Of a stretch of DNA of 47,702 nt, positions 24,027 to 31,910 are shown one piece after another. Made by a program: the position numbers and the translations under genes. Where the stretch lies: positions 1 through 47,702 of IMG/VR virus record IMGVR_UViG_3300022707_000188. One strand, 5' to 3'. The DNA is from a virus. Each line of letters starts with the position of its first letter. The first letter of the stretch is position 1. The notes under the pieces are model-generated. The model saw nothing but the letters and a program-made list of their open reading frames with translations, was not told the DNA's origin and searched no databases.

Positions 24027-25110
24027 GTTAATCCTTAATATAAACGATAGGTTCAAAAACAGAAGGGTGCTGAAATTCAATAATTTCACTTTCACCCTAA
24101 AGCATAATTCAGTCGCTAGTCCATTTACGTTTAATGCCTTCTTTGATACAGATGATGCGGCTCATAAAGAACTCTATTGTGTCGATCATTATCATGATAT
24201 GACGCTCGACTTCGGGACTCAAAGATTGATCACAGGAACCCTTACAAATAACGGTTTTAAAAGAGCAGCAAAAAAACAACCGGCATCAATAAGTGGATAT
24301 GCTCGTCCGGGAGTTTTGGAAGATTGCAACATAGCTCCGACCGAATATCCTTTACAATCTAATGGGTTATCTTTAAAGAATATTACCGAGAAATTAATCA
24401 GGCCGTTTAAACTAGACTTGGTTATTGATCCGGAGGTAGCAGATAAGGTTAATAAAACTTTTGACACCGCATCGGCCAGCAACACCCAAACAATACAGGC
24501 GTTTCTTGCACAGCTTTGCCAGCAAAAAGACCTGATACTTTCGCACAATGAATTTGGAGCGCTATTAATTACCAAGGCCAAAACGAATCAGAAGCCCATT
24601 CTTGAATTTGATTTTACAAAAGGATCTCTACCGGGAACTGAGGCTGAGTTTGAATTCGATGGAAGGGCAATGCACTCGCATATTTATGTCGTAGGGCAGT
24701 CAAGCATAAAGGGTGGAAACGCAAGGGAGGCCCTTGAGAGAAACCCTTATGTTCCCGTGGTGTTCAGGCCAAAGGTTATAACTCAATCAAGTGGAGATGA
24801 TAACGATTCTTCTTTAACAGCGAGAAGGGAGATAGCCAAGGAATTAAGGGGGATTAAATTGACAATCAAAACCGATCGGTGGATTATTAATGAGAAGATA
24901 ATTCGACCTAATAATATAATCACAATCATCGATCCTGAATTATACATCTTTGTGAAGACTACTTTTTTCATCGAGTCGATTAGCTTCGTGGGTAACAATG
25001 AAAAAACAACAGCCACTTTAAATTGTGTTTTGCCTGAAGTTTACACCAATGAAATTCCGACCACTACAATTTATGATGGTATTAATTTAACACCTCAGCC
25101 ACATATATGA
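24019..25110 (+). CDS. Mu gpP (gp44)-like baseplate hub protein
   Basis: 363 residues. Its four-domain gpD/gp27-like layout is suggested by FNNFTFTLKHNSVASPFTF at the start, SGYARPGVLEDCNI, LSLKNITEKLIRPFKLDLVI (a LysM-like stretch near 120-140) and the C-terminal strand pattern. Its trimer would form the hub seat for the spike encoded next. Overlaps the gpN-like gene by eight bases and the spike gene by ATGA. Confidence 0.82.
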   Translation: MSELILNINDRFKNRRVLKFNNFTFTLKHNSVASPFTFNAFFDTDDAAHKELYCVDHYHDMTLDFGTQRLITGTLTNNGFKRAAKKQPASISGYARPGVLEDCNIAPTEYPLQSNGLSLKNITEKLIRPFKLDLVIDPEVADKVNKTFDTASASNTQTIQAFLAQLCQQKDLILSHNEFGALLITKAKTNQKPILEFDFTKGSLPGTEAEFEFDGRAMHSHIYVVGQSSIKGGNAREALERNPYVPVVFRPKVITQSSGDDNDSSLTARREIAKELRGIKLTIKTDRWIINEKIIRPNNIITIIDPELYIFVKTTFFIESISFVGNNEKTTATLNCVLPEVYTNEIPTTTIYDGINLTPQPHI

Positions 25111-25652
25111 AAATAGGAAAGGTGATATCAACATCAATAGAGGGTGGGGTGCGGTTCATTAAGTTTGAAGGGTCCGGAACTCAGGACATAAAGGATCGTC
25201 AATTTGTTTCGCCTCACGGAATTGATTCAGTGCCAATTGTAGGAGCCGTTTGCCTATATGTTGAAACAAGCATTCAGGGAGAGTTGGTTGTGATAGGATA
25301 TATTGGTGACAACGGTATATCAGGATTAAGTGAGGGAGAGTCCAGGCTTTATTCAACTAATTCAAGCGGTGTTTTGCAGATCGATCTTATAATGAGGGAC
25401 GATGGTACTGCCGAATTTGGAGGGAGCGCTGATTTCATGGTTCGATTTCTTGAGTTGAAGGCCGGATATGATGAATTGAAGGCTGATCTTAACAGCCACA
25501 TATCGGATTATAATACGCATATACATATCACCACTGCAACGATTGGTGCCAGCGCAACACCTGGGGTCATATCACCAACAACCTCTACATCAACGCCATC
25601 GACAGCTTCAATTGATGATGCTAAAATTGATGAGATAAAAACATCAGGATAA
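25107..25652 (+). CDS. Baseplate spike (Mu gp45-like)
   Basis: 181 residues. An OB-fold at the N-terminus (KIGKVISTSIEGGVRFIKFE, then FVSPHGIDSVPIVGAVCLYV) leads to a beta-helix stretch and a C-terminal segment with HIHITTA, the H-x-H motif that holds an iron ion at the spike tip in phages Mu and P2. The very end (STSTPSTASIDDAKIDEIKT) is low complexity. It pierces the outer membrane on contraction. Confidence 0.85.
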   Translation: MKIGKVISTSIEGGVRFIKFEGSGTQDIKDRQFVSPHGIDSVPIVGAVCLYVETSIQGELVVIGYIGDNGISGLSEGESRLYSTNSSGVLQIDLIMRDDGTAEFGGSADFMVRFLELKAGYDELKADLNSHISDYNTHIHITTATIGASATPGVISPTTSTSTPSTASIDDAKIDEIKTSG

Positions 25653-25658
25653 ATTACC

Positions 25659-25666
25659 TAACTTTA
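25659..25666 (+). promoter_or_regulatory. Weak -7 box before the head genes
   Basis: TAACTTTA (last base differs from TAnnTTTG) is followed by five bases and the ATG of the gpW-like gene. No -33 box is evident. It would let head-joining and portal genes be transcribed apart from the tail operon. Confidence 0.25.
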
Positions 25667-25671
25667 CAATT

Positions 25672-25992
25672 ATGAGTCATCCAATCTTCTTTAAAATAAA
25701 CGCAGGGTACAGATCGAGGTCTGATATTGAGTCCATTATTTCTCAATTGGATGCCTTAATTAATTCTTTAATAACCGAAGCGATTGTATCTGTTGCTGGA
25801 GGAAACATAATCGAATACGAGCTTGATACAGGTCAGACAAAAACAAAGGTTAAAAGATTTTCAACAGCCACAGAAGTTCAGGAGGCTATAGAGGGGTATG
25901 AAAGATTGCGCGTATATTATCAGAACAAATTGATATGTCGTAGAACTAGATTAGTTCCGGACAGAAACTTTAGAAGAACAAGACGATGTTAG
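25672..25992 (+). CDS. gpW-like head-tail joining protein
   Basis: 106 residues directly before the portal, the position of gpW in lambda-like phages. A helix RSRSDIESIISQLDALINSL, a beta hairpin (GGNIIEYELDTGQTK) and a helix ATEVQEAIEGYERLRVYYQ fit the gpW fold; the Arg-rich tail (RTRLVPDRNFRRTRRC) may touch DNA or the portal. It plugs the filled head before tail joining. The lambda protein is 68 residues, so this one is longer. Confidence 0.7.
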   Translation: MSHPIFFKINAGYRSRSDIESIISQLDALINSLITEAIVSVAGGNIIEYELDTGQTKTKVKRFSTATEVQEAIEGYERLRVYYQNKLICRRTRLVPDRNFRRTRRC

Positions 25993-27617
25993 ATCTTAAA
26001 CTTTGGACAAAGGAGTTTTGGCAAGATGCTCCAAAAAAAACGCCTACCGCATTTCATACATCGCATTCAGGGGCGTTCACAGGATTAGGATTTGTCCAAT
26101 CATTTGATGGTGAAAAGAATCTTGGTGCAATTGGGCCAGTGGTTGACCTTCGAATGGATTACTATGCTCTTAATTTAAGATCATGGGAAGCTTACGTAAA
26201 ATCTGAGATAGCGCAAGCAGTTCTTAACAGGTATATTCTTTGGGTTGTTGATAAGGGTCTTAAACTTAACGCTACTCCAAACAACAACCTTCTGGAAATG
26301 GAAGGTATAACCGTTTTGAGAGAAGATTTCAATGATCAAGTGGAGGCTCGATTTATGACATGGGCCAAATCCATGAATCCTTCTGATGATAGAATGAGAA
26401 CATTAAACCAACTTGCTAAGGATGCTTTTAAAAACGCCAAGGTAGGAGGAGACGTTCTGGTTGTTTTGAGATTGACTAAAACTGGAAATGTAACTGTTCA
26501 ATTGATAGACGGAGCAAATGTAGTAACACCGCTTGAGAAAAGGTTTGGTAATAACAGAATTAAGGATGGTATTGAGCGAGATGAAAGCGGAAGGGTTATT
26601 AAATACCACGTAAGAGTCGTAGACAGAGACAGAGATGATCAATTGGGAAGTTTAATATCCAATAAATTCGAAGAGATTGAGGCGATCAATAAAACAACCG
26701 GCTTAACAACAGCTTTCATGGTATTTGGATCCAAGTACCGAGAAAATACCGCAAGAGGTTTACCAATTATTTCTACTACCCTTGAAACGATATCTAAATT
26801 AGATCGATATCAGGAAGCCATGGTAGGTTCGGCTGAAGAAAGAGCTAAAATTGTATACCAAGTAGTTCATCAACAGTTCAGTGATGGCGAAAGTCACTTG
26901 GCTGATTCGATTGCTTCAGGTTTTGATGTTGATAGTGCTGGTGAAGATGGTAGTTTTCCAGTTGATGAAATTGGAAATCAATTAGCCAACCAAGTAGCCG
27001 TATCCACAGATAAACAAACTTTCAATATGCCAAAAGGTGCTAAATTGGAATCTCTACAAAGTCAAACAGAATTATTTTTCGAAACGTTTTACAGCACCAA
27101 CGCGAATCTTATTTGTTCCGCTATAGGCATCCCTCCAAATGTGGCATTTTCACTTTATGACAATTCTTACAGTGCCTCAAGAGCCGCCACAAAAGATTGG
27201 GATCACACTATCGAAGTTGAACGAGATGATTTCAGATCCCAATTCTACCAACCTATCTATAATTTCTGGTTGCACTTTCAAATTGTTGCAATGAAGATTC
27301 AGGCGCCTGGATATTTGGAGGCTTTTGCTAATAATAATTCGATGATTATTGAAGCTTATAGATGCTGTCGATTTACCGGTCCTTCATTCCCTCATATAGA
27401 TCCTGTGAAAGAAGTAACTGCCGAGAGATTAAAGCTCGGAACAGAAGCGGCCCATATTCCATTAACCAGTATAGAGGCTGCAACTGAGAATTTGAATGGT
27501 GGAGATTCAACGGATAACCTAGAGCAATTTGTAAAAGAATTGGAAACGGCTAAAAAGTTGGGTCTTGAACCAGCGTCAGAATTACCACCAACAATCGAAG
27601 AGAAAGACGAGGACTAA
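25986..27617 (+). CDS. Portal protein (lambda gpB family)
   Basis: 543 residues, close to lambda gpB (533). Recognisable parts: RMDYYALNLRSWEAYVKSEI, AVLNRYILWVVDKGLKLNA, QLAKDAFKNAKVGGDVLVVL, and GIPPNVAFSLYDNSYSASRA near 380, the last being characteristic of lambda-type portals. It forms the dodecameric ring at one head vertex and docks the terminase. Next genes are the protease, decoration and capsid, as in lambda, except for a small minus-strand regulator between. Confidence 0.93.
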   Translation: MLDLKLWTKEFWQDAPKKTPTAFHTSHSGAFTGLGFVQSFDGEKNLGAIGPVVDLRMDYYALNLRSWEAYVKSEIAQAVLNRYILWVVDKGLKLNATPNNNLLEMEGITVLREDFNDQVEARFMTWAKSMNPSDDRMRTLNQLAKDAFKNAKVGGDVLVVLRLTKTGNVTVQLIDGANVVTPLEKRFGNNRIKDGIERDESGRVIKYHVRVVDRDRDDQLGSLISNKFEEIEAINKTTGLTTAFMVFGSKYRENTARGLPIISTTLETISKLDRYQEAMVGSAEERAKIVYQVVHQQFSDGESHLADSIASGFDVDSAGEDGSFPVDEIGNQLANQVAVSTDKQTFNMPKGAKLESLQSQTELFFETFYSTNANLICSAIGIPPNVAFSLYDNSYSASRAATKDWDHTIEVERDDFRSQFYQPIYNFWLHFQIVAMKIQAPGYLEAFANNNSMIIEAYRCCRFTGPSFPHIDPVKEVTAERLKLGTEAAHIPLTSIEAATENLNGGDSTDNLEQFVKELETAKKLGLEPASELPPTIEEKDED

Positions 27618-27925
27618 TATTTTTGATACCTCATGTGCTCTGGGTAATCATTCATTGAAATGTAGAGAAAAACTTTCATGACAGTTGATGGGGCCACTCT
27701 TATTTCTTTGGCAATGGTTTCAATTTGCTCCTTTAATTCGTCTGATATTCCTGACACCTGAATCCATCTATCACCATCTTCATAGTCTCTTGGCGTCATT
27801 TTACATAGAGCCTTTCTGATTCCTATTCTTGTGAGTTTGGCTTGCGGTGTATCCAGATTATGAGACAGGTTTTCGATTTCATTTTTAAGTCCTGAAGAAA
27901 CCTTAATGGATTTTTTATGCAACAT
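27614..27925 (-). CDS. Double ribbon-helix-helix protein
   Basis: 103 residues that read as two ribbon-helix-helix units in one chain: a strand KSIKVSSGLKNEIENLSHNL with a helix to about residue 40, then DRWIQVSGISDELKEQIETI and APSTVMKVFLYISM (residues 54-92). Two fused units would mimic the dimer needed to bind DNA. The ATG lies four bases after a -7-like box and five bases before the 24-base block, so it may regulate itself and the facing head operon. It ends overlapping the portal stop by four bases. Confidence 0.65.
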   Translation of the reverse strand: MLHKKSIKVSSGLKNEIENLSHNLDTPQAKLTRIGIRKALCKMTPRDYEDGDRWIQVSGISDELKEQIETIAKEIRVAPSTVMKVFLYISMNDYPEHMRYQKY

Positions 27926-27929
27926 GGCT

Positions 27930-27937
27930 GCAATTTA
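27930..27937 (-). promoter_or_regulatory. -7 box for the ribbon-helix-helix gene
   Basis: Read on the minus strand this is TAAATTGC, a weak match to TAnnTTTG, but it lies at exactly the same place relative to the ATG (four bases) and the 24-base block (one base) as the stronger box at 14431-14438. Confidence 0.38.
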
Positions 27938-27938
27938 C

Positions 27939-27962
27939 AAAAACCTCAACATTTAGCGCATT
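27939..27962. repeat. 24-base block shared with 14440-14463 (copy 2)
   Basis: Second copy of the block described at 14440-14463. Surrounding bases are less alike, so identity is confined to the block and to the spacing of its two flanking -7 boxes, which argues for function rather than recent duplication. Confidence 0.8.
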
Positions 27963-27989
27963 GAACTAATGATAAAAATTATGTTGGCT

Positions 27990-27997
27990 TACTTTTG
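27990..27997 (+). promoter_or_regulatory. -7 box of the head operon
   Basis: TACTTTTG matches TAnnTTTG and begins 28 bases after the last base of the 24-base block, as in the tail operon. The protease ATG follows after five bases, so the mRNA would be nearly leaderless. Confidence 0.55.
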
Positions 27998-28002
27998 GGC
28001 AT

Positions 28003-28971
28003 ATGCCAACGGAGCTTTTTTTATTATCTGGTATCGACAACATGGTTGCTGAGGAGTTCAGTAAAGCCATGAATGAGGCTGAAGGTGAGGACATCACACT
28101 TCGAATCAACTCTCCCGGTGGAAGTGTTTTTGCTGGATGGGTAATGGCCAAGAAAATAATAGATCACGATGGCACTGTTAACATGAAGATTGATGGAATG
28201 GCAGCATCGATGGCAGCGGTTTTAACTCTTTTTGCTGACAGTGTTGAAATGACTGATGTGGCAAGGATAATGATTCATAAGGCTTCAGTTTCATTTTTTG
28301 CAAATGATGCAGAACGGGAATTAGTCAACACCATTAATGACGATCTTAAAAAGAAACTTAACGCTCGGATTGACAACAAAAAATTAAAGGAACTGAAAGA
28401 CGTTACCATTAATAGTTTGTTTGCGGAAGAAGAACCAAGAGATATTTGGTTATCAGCAAAAGAGGCTAAAGATATTGGACTTGTGGATAAAGTTGTAAAA
28501 CTTAAAACGGCAGAAGTCAGAGCAATGATTACCGGTACCGGTGTATTTAATATAGCCGCTACTGCGGAACCAACAGTTGATCCACCAAAAAAAGAAGAAC
28601 CAAAAAATATCACTATGACATTGGAAGAATTTAAAGCACAGCATCCTGCTATTTTCGCAGAAGCAAAATTAGAAGGACACACCGAAGGAGTAAAAGCTGA
28701 AAACGATCGAATCGGAGCATGGATGACTTGGGTTGATATTGATCCTAAAGCCGTCACAGAAGGTATTAAGAGTGGTGAAGCATTGTCTGCTACGGCAATG
28801 TCAGATTTCACTCGTAAATCTACATCACCGGAAGTAATGGCAAAAGCAGCGGCAGAAGCAGCGGCAGCAGTTGAGGGTGATGACCCACCAAAAAGTGATG
28901 AGGGGGAGAAAAAAGAAGTAACAGATTTAGAGCTTCAAGTTCGTAACGCGGCCAAACTTAAAACAGTATAA
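28003..28971 (+). CDS. Prohead protease (ClpP/S14-type) with scaffold tail
   Basis: 322 residues. The first 170 are a ClpP-like serine protease: ITLRINSPGGSVFAGW, GMAASMA with nucleophile S69, MIHKAS with H92, and EPRDIWLSAKEAKDIGLVD with D147. The remaining part is Lys/Glu/Ala-rich, helical and acidic (MTLEEFKAQHPAIFAEAKLE, then KAAAEAAAAVEGDD) and probably serves as internal scaffold, much as lambda gpC and Nu3 share one frame. It acts inside the prohead and is removed before packaging. An internal scaffold start near ATG 28615 is possible. Confidence 0.88.
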   Translation: MPTELFLLSGIDNMVAEEFSKAMNEAEGEDITLRINSPGGSVFAGWVMAKKIIDHDGTVNMKIDGMAASMAAVLTLFADSVEMTDVARIMIHKASVSFFANDAERELVNTINDDLKKKLNARIDNKKLKELKDVTINSLFAEEEPRDIWLSAKEAKDIGLVDKVVKLKTAEVRAMITGTGVFNIAATAEPTVDPPKKEEPKNITMTLEEFKAQHPAIFAEAKLEGHTEGVKAENDRIGAWMTWVDIDPKAVTEGIKSGEALSATAMSDFTRKSTSPEVMAKAAAEAAAAVEGDDPPKSDEGEKKEVTDLELQVRNAAKLKTV

Positions 28972-28973
28972 TC

Positions 28974-29411
28974 ATGAGTACAGGAAACACTGCTGAAAAC
29001 GAAACTAATAAGTTGGTTACTAACTATAATACTGCGGTATTACTGTTAGGACATAACACATACATCGATGCACCATTTAACAATAGCACCTATGATGATA
29101 TTGAAATGGACGCAGGGACATTGATGGGCCGAATTACCTCTACTGATTATGTTGATCAGCTTGATGCGAGCCAATCCGATGGAACTGAAAAACCATTGGG
29201 CGTTCTTTCTAAGCCTTTCACGTTGGTTGCTGGTGGAGTTACTACAGTTACAATGGCTGTATCGGGAAGAGTTCGCAAGGATAAAATCATTCTACGACTT
29301 GCTGATCAATTTACAGATGATGTGGATGGTCAGAACTTAGGTGATTTGATTACACAAATAGGCATCACAATGGTTGATGTTGACGATTTAACTGAATTCG
29401 ATAACCAATAA
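28974..29411 (+). CDS. Head decoration protein (lambda gpD-like)
   Basis: 145 residues. The central part, GTLMGRITSTDYVDQLDASQ and GTEKPLGVLSKPFTL, matches the D-type decoration domain that trimerises on the capsid and stabilises it after expansion. Longer than lambda gpD (110) by an N-terminal extension, which is common. Two bases after the protease stop and 12 before the capsid gene. Confidence 0.83.
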   Translation: MSTGNTAENETNKLVTNYNTAVLLLGHNTYIDAPFNNSTYDDIEMDAGTLMGRITSTDYVDQLDASQSDGTEKPLGVLSKPFTLVAGGVTTVTMAVSGRVRKDKIILRLADQFTDDVDGQNLGDLITQIGITMVDVDDLTEFDNQ

Positions 29412-29423
29412 AAAACTTGAAAC

Positions 29424-30461
29424 ATGCCAACAGTATCACCACAAGACGCCAGAAATATTTTAACTAAAACATCGATCGATCTTTACAGAGAGAAGCCGGT
29501 GGTAACACAGTTTTTAACTTCTTTTTTCCAAACGAAAGAAATATCAACTCGTTTCGTTTCATTGGAAGTCGTTAGAGGAAGAGAAAAAGTTGCATTTGAT
29601 GTAGCTAGAAAAAGCGGTGGAAACTTGAACGTGTTCAATAAGTCCACTGAGAAGGTTTTTGATCCACCATTCTTCCATGAGAAGTTTGCGATGGATGAAC
29701 TTGATTTGTATAATGTAGCGTTGGGATCAATGAACCCAGCTCAGATGGCTGATCTTGCAGCGCAAGTTGCTAACAATACCGAAGAAATCAGAAACAAAGT
29801 TATACGAAGAATTGAGCGAATGTGTTCTGAGGCATTGCTGACAGGTGAGATATTGGTTGATGCCGACACGAACATTAATTTCAAACGTAGAGCTGGATCG
29901 TTTATCGACGTTTCAGGATCGAACCCATGGGCAACGGGCGCCAATAGTCCTTATGTTGATCTTCAGGCTGCTGGAACATTCTTGAGAAAGACCGGAAAAG
30001 TAACAGGAGGTCGTTTCGTAGCGATAATGGGAGCAAATTCAATCGCTGATTTCTTGGACAATACTACGGTTACAACCAGAGCTGACCTTCGAAGAATAGC
30101 TCTTGATGATATTCAAACTCCACAGGTGAATGCTGAGGGTGGTGTATTCCACGGACGTACATCAGCCGGACCATATACATTTGATATCTGGTCTTACGAT
30201 GAGTTCTTTGAGGATGAAAACGGGGTTCTTACACCGTATGTAACGGATGAAGAGGTAATTATCATGCCTGCAACGCCTCGTTTCACGGTAACTTTCGCGG
30301 CTGTTCCTAGAGTATTAGGTCAGGCACCACAAACAGGAGCGTTTTTCATGTACGAAACTATTGATGAAGAATTAACCTCTCACTTCATGCACCTTAAATC
30401 GGCACCAATTCCGATTTTGAATGCAGTTGACCAAGTTGTGACGTTGACTACGGGCTTATAA
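29424..30461 (+). CDS. Major capsid protein (lambda gpE-like)
   Basis: 345 residues, the size of lambda gpE (341). Typical elements: FLTSFFQTKEISTRFVSLEV at the start, PFFHEKFAMDELDLYNVALG near 80-100, RRIERMCSEALLTGEILVDA, and the C-terminal VTDEEVIIMPATPRFTVTFA. HK97-fold shell protein. Followed by a strong terminator, so it ends the highly expressed head unit. Confidence 0.92.
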   Translation: MPTVSPQDARNILTKTSIDLYREKPVVTQFLTSFFQTKEISTRFVSLEVVRGREKVAFDVARKSGGNLNVFNKSTEKVFDPPFFHEKFAMDELDLYNVALGSMNPAQMADLAAQVANNTEEIRNKVIRRIERMCSEALLTGEILVDADTNINFKRRAGSFIDVSGSNPWATGANSPYVDLQAAGTFLRKTGKVTGGRFVAIMGANSIADFLDNTTVTTRADLRRIALDDIQTPQVNAEGGVFHGRTSAGPYTFDIWSYDEFFEDENGVLTPYVTDEEVIIMPATPRFTVTFAAVPRVLGQAPQTGAFFMYETIDEELTSHFMHLKSAPIPILNAVDQVVTLTTGL

Positions 30462-30504
30462 TGAAGCTTATTTAGTTAGTATTTCATTCCTACTTTTAGG
30501 CACT

Positions 30505-30536
30505 GAGCCGCTGAGAAATCGGTGGCTCTTTTTTTT
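30505..30536 (+). terminator. Intrinsic terminator after the capsid gene
   Basis: GAGCCGC (30505-30511) pairs with GTGGCTC (30522-30528, one G-U) and is followed by eight T (30529-30536). Probably partial, since the genes after it lack a clear promoter. Confidence 0.85.
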
Positions 30537-30544
30537 GAAACAAA

Positions 30545-31537
30545 ATGGCAGATGTAAAAGCATATACAATAGGCAATTACTTTTATCTTGAGTTCACAGG
30601 TAATAATCTGTTAATATCTGATAAAACAGACGATGTTGAGGTCCGCCTTATTGATTCTTCAACCAGTTTATACAGGATTTTATCAGATGGCTTAGGAAGG
30701 CATGAAATATTGTTGGCCGATTTGGTTGACAAGGACAGCACAAGATATACTTTAGGAACTTGGGAAACATTTTTTCAAAGTAAAACAGCGTCAGAACCAC
30801 CAGAGGACTTTCATATACAAGTTGCCAGATCGCTCATTGATGGGACAACACAATTTCCCAAACTCGGGTATAATCTTGACTTGGATACAGCAGATAATTT
30901 TCAAGTGATTTGGCCTCAAGGCAGTGATTGGGTGCCTATGGCATCGGCTGAGACATTAGATTTGGTTTCAGAATCGGGGGATGATAATCCGGCAGGAGTA
31001 GGAGCTAGAGAAGTCACTATAATTGGAATAGATGCAAACGGTGATGAACAAACGGTGGCAATAGCGACTAATGGACTTTCTACAGTTACAACAACTGAAA
31101 CATGGATGGCAGTTAATGACGTTGTTGTTACCGATGTGGGGGGGCAAGAGCATAATGTCGGGGCCATTTCGGTATCAGGAAGTGTTTCTGGCGATGTTCA
31201 GGGCTTTATGCTGCTTGAGACATCTATGTCACATCAATTATTCTTCACGGTTCCAAATGGAAAGTCTGCTTATATTGAAATGATATTATTAAGGGTGGCA
31301 AAGACTTCCGGTGGTGGATCCCCCAAAGTAGACATAAGGCTTTTTAAGCGTGAAAACGGAGTAAAGATTGAAGTTCAAAGGGCGCTTATAGATGCTGATT
31401 TTGATACTCAAATTAATCAGACATTGCTTAATCCGGGGATAGTTCAAGAGAATGACTATTGGTGGGTTGAGGCGAAAACAGACACGAACAATACTTTTAT
31501 CAGAGGTTCAATCGAGCAAAAAGTAATTGACAATTAA
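30545..31537 (+). CDS. Virion structural protein (probable), 330 aa
   Basis: I do not recognise a named family. The protein is beta-rich and Thr/Val/Asp-rich throughout, with an N-terminal domain (GNYFYLEFTGNNLLI) and a jelly-roll-like C-terminal half (MSHQLFFTVPNGKSAYIEMI, WWVEAKTDTNNTFIRGS). Similar proteins with an N-acetyl- or ligand-binding beta sandwich lie just after capsid genes in other phages and decorate the head or bind the cell. It lies right after the capsid terminator. Confidence 0.65.
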   Translation: MADVKAYTIGNYFYLEFTGNNLLISDKTDDVEVRLIDSSTSLYRILSDGLGRHEILLADLVDKDSTRYTLGTWETFFQSKTASEPPEDFHIQVARSLIDGTTQFPKLGYNLDLDTADNFQVIWPQGSDWVPMASAETLDLVSESGDDNPAGVGAREVTIIGIDANGDEQTVAIATNGLSTVTTTETWMAVNDVVVTDVGGQEHNVGAISVSGSVSGDVQGFMLLETSMSHQLFFTVPNGKSAYIEMILLRVAKTSGGGSPKVDIRLFKRENGVKIEVQRALIDADFDTQINQTLLNPGIVQENDYWWVEAKTDTNNTFIRGSIEQKVIDN

Positions 31538-31908
31538 TGGGCCTTCTGGATATAGCGAAAGCGGACATACAAACCATCACTTCAAATACGGCTGAATTTG
31601 GCATCTCTGTTAAACTAACAGCTCCATCGGGTGAGACTGTTACAGTTGACGCCTATCATGCAAAACATCATACTACAGTAAGTGAGGAGGGGAATATAAT
31701 TAACGGTCAGATGGCTCATATTGCCGTTTCTGAGGCGTTGCTTGTTTCTCCCTATCCTGTCAGAAATTCAGAGAATGAGGTGGATATGGTTGAGCATTTA
31801 GTAAATGTGGCAGATAGTACAGGTGTCGTTAAAAAATACATTATAGAGCAAGTGTTTCCGGACGAGGCCATTGGATTAATCGTTTTAATTTTGGGGGATT
31901 TTGAATAA
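31537..31908 (+). CDS. Head-tail joining protein (lambda FII-like, possible)
   Basis: 123 residues: a helical start MGLLDIAKADIQTITSNTAE, then beta strands (ISVKLTAPSGETVTVDAYHA, MAHIAVSEALL) matching the small stopper/connector proteins encoded downstream of the capsid in lambda-like phages. FII is 117 residues. Its start overlaps the previous stop (TAATG). Position gives most of the support. Confidence 0.55.
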   Translation: MGLLDIAKADIQTITSNTAEFGISVKLTAPSGETVTVDAYHAKHHTTVSEEGNIINGQMAHIAVSEALLVSPYPVRNSENEVDMVEHLVNVADSTGVVKKYIIEQVFPDEAIGLIVLILGDFE

Positions 31909-31910
31909 CC

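Noticed and set aside
28275-28811. Long open frame on the minus strand inside the protease gene (178 codons)
   Set aside because: It lies wholly within a convincing ClpP-type protease gene with catalytic residues; the Ser/Ala-rich product has no recognisable domain and fits a shadow frame.
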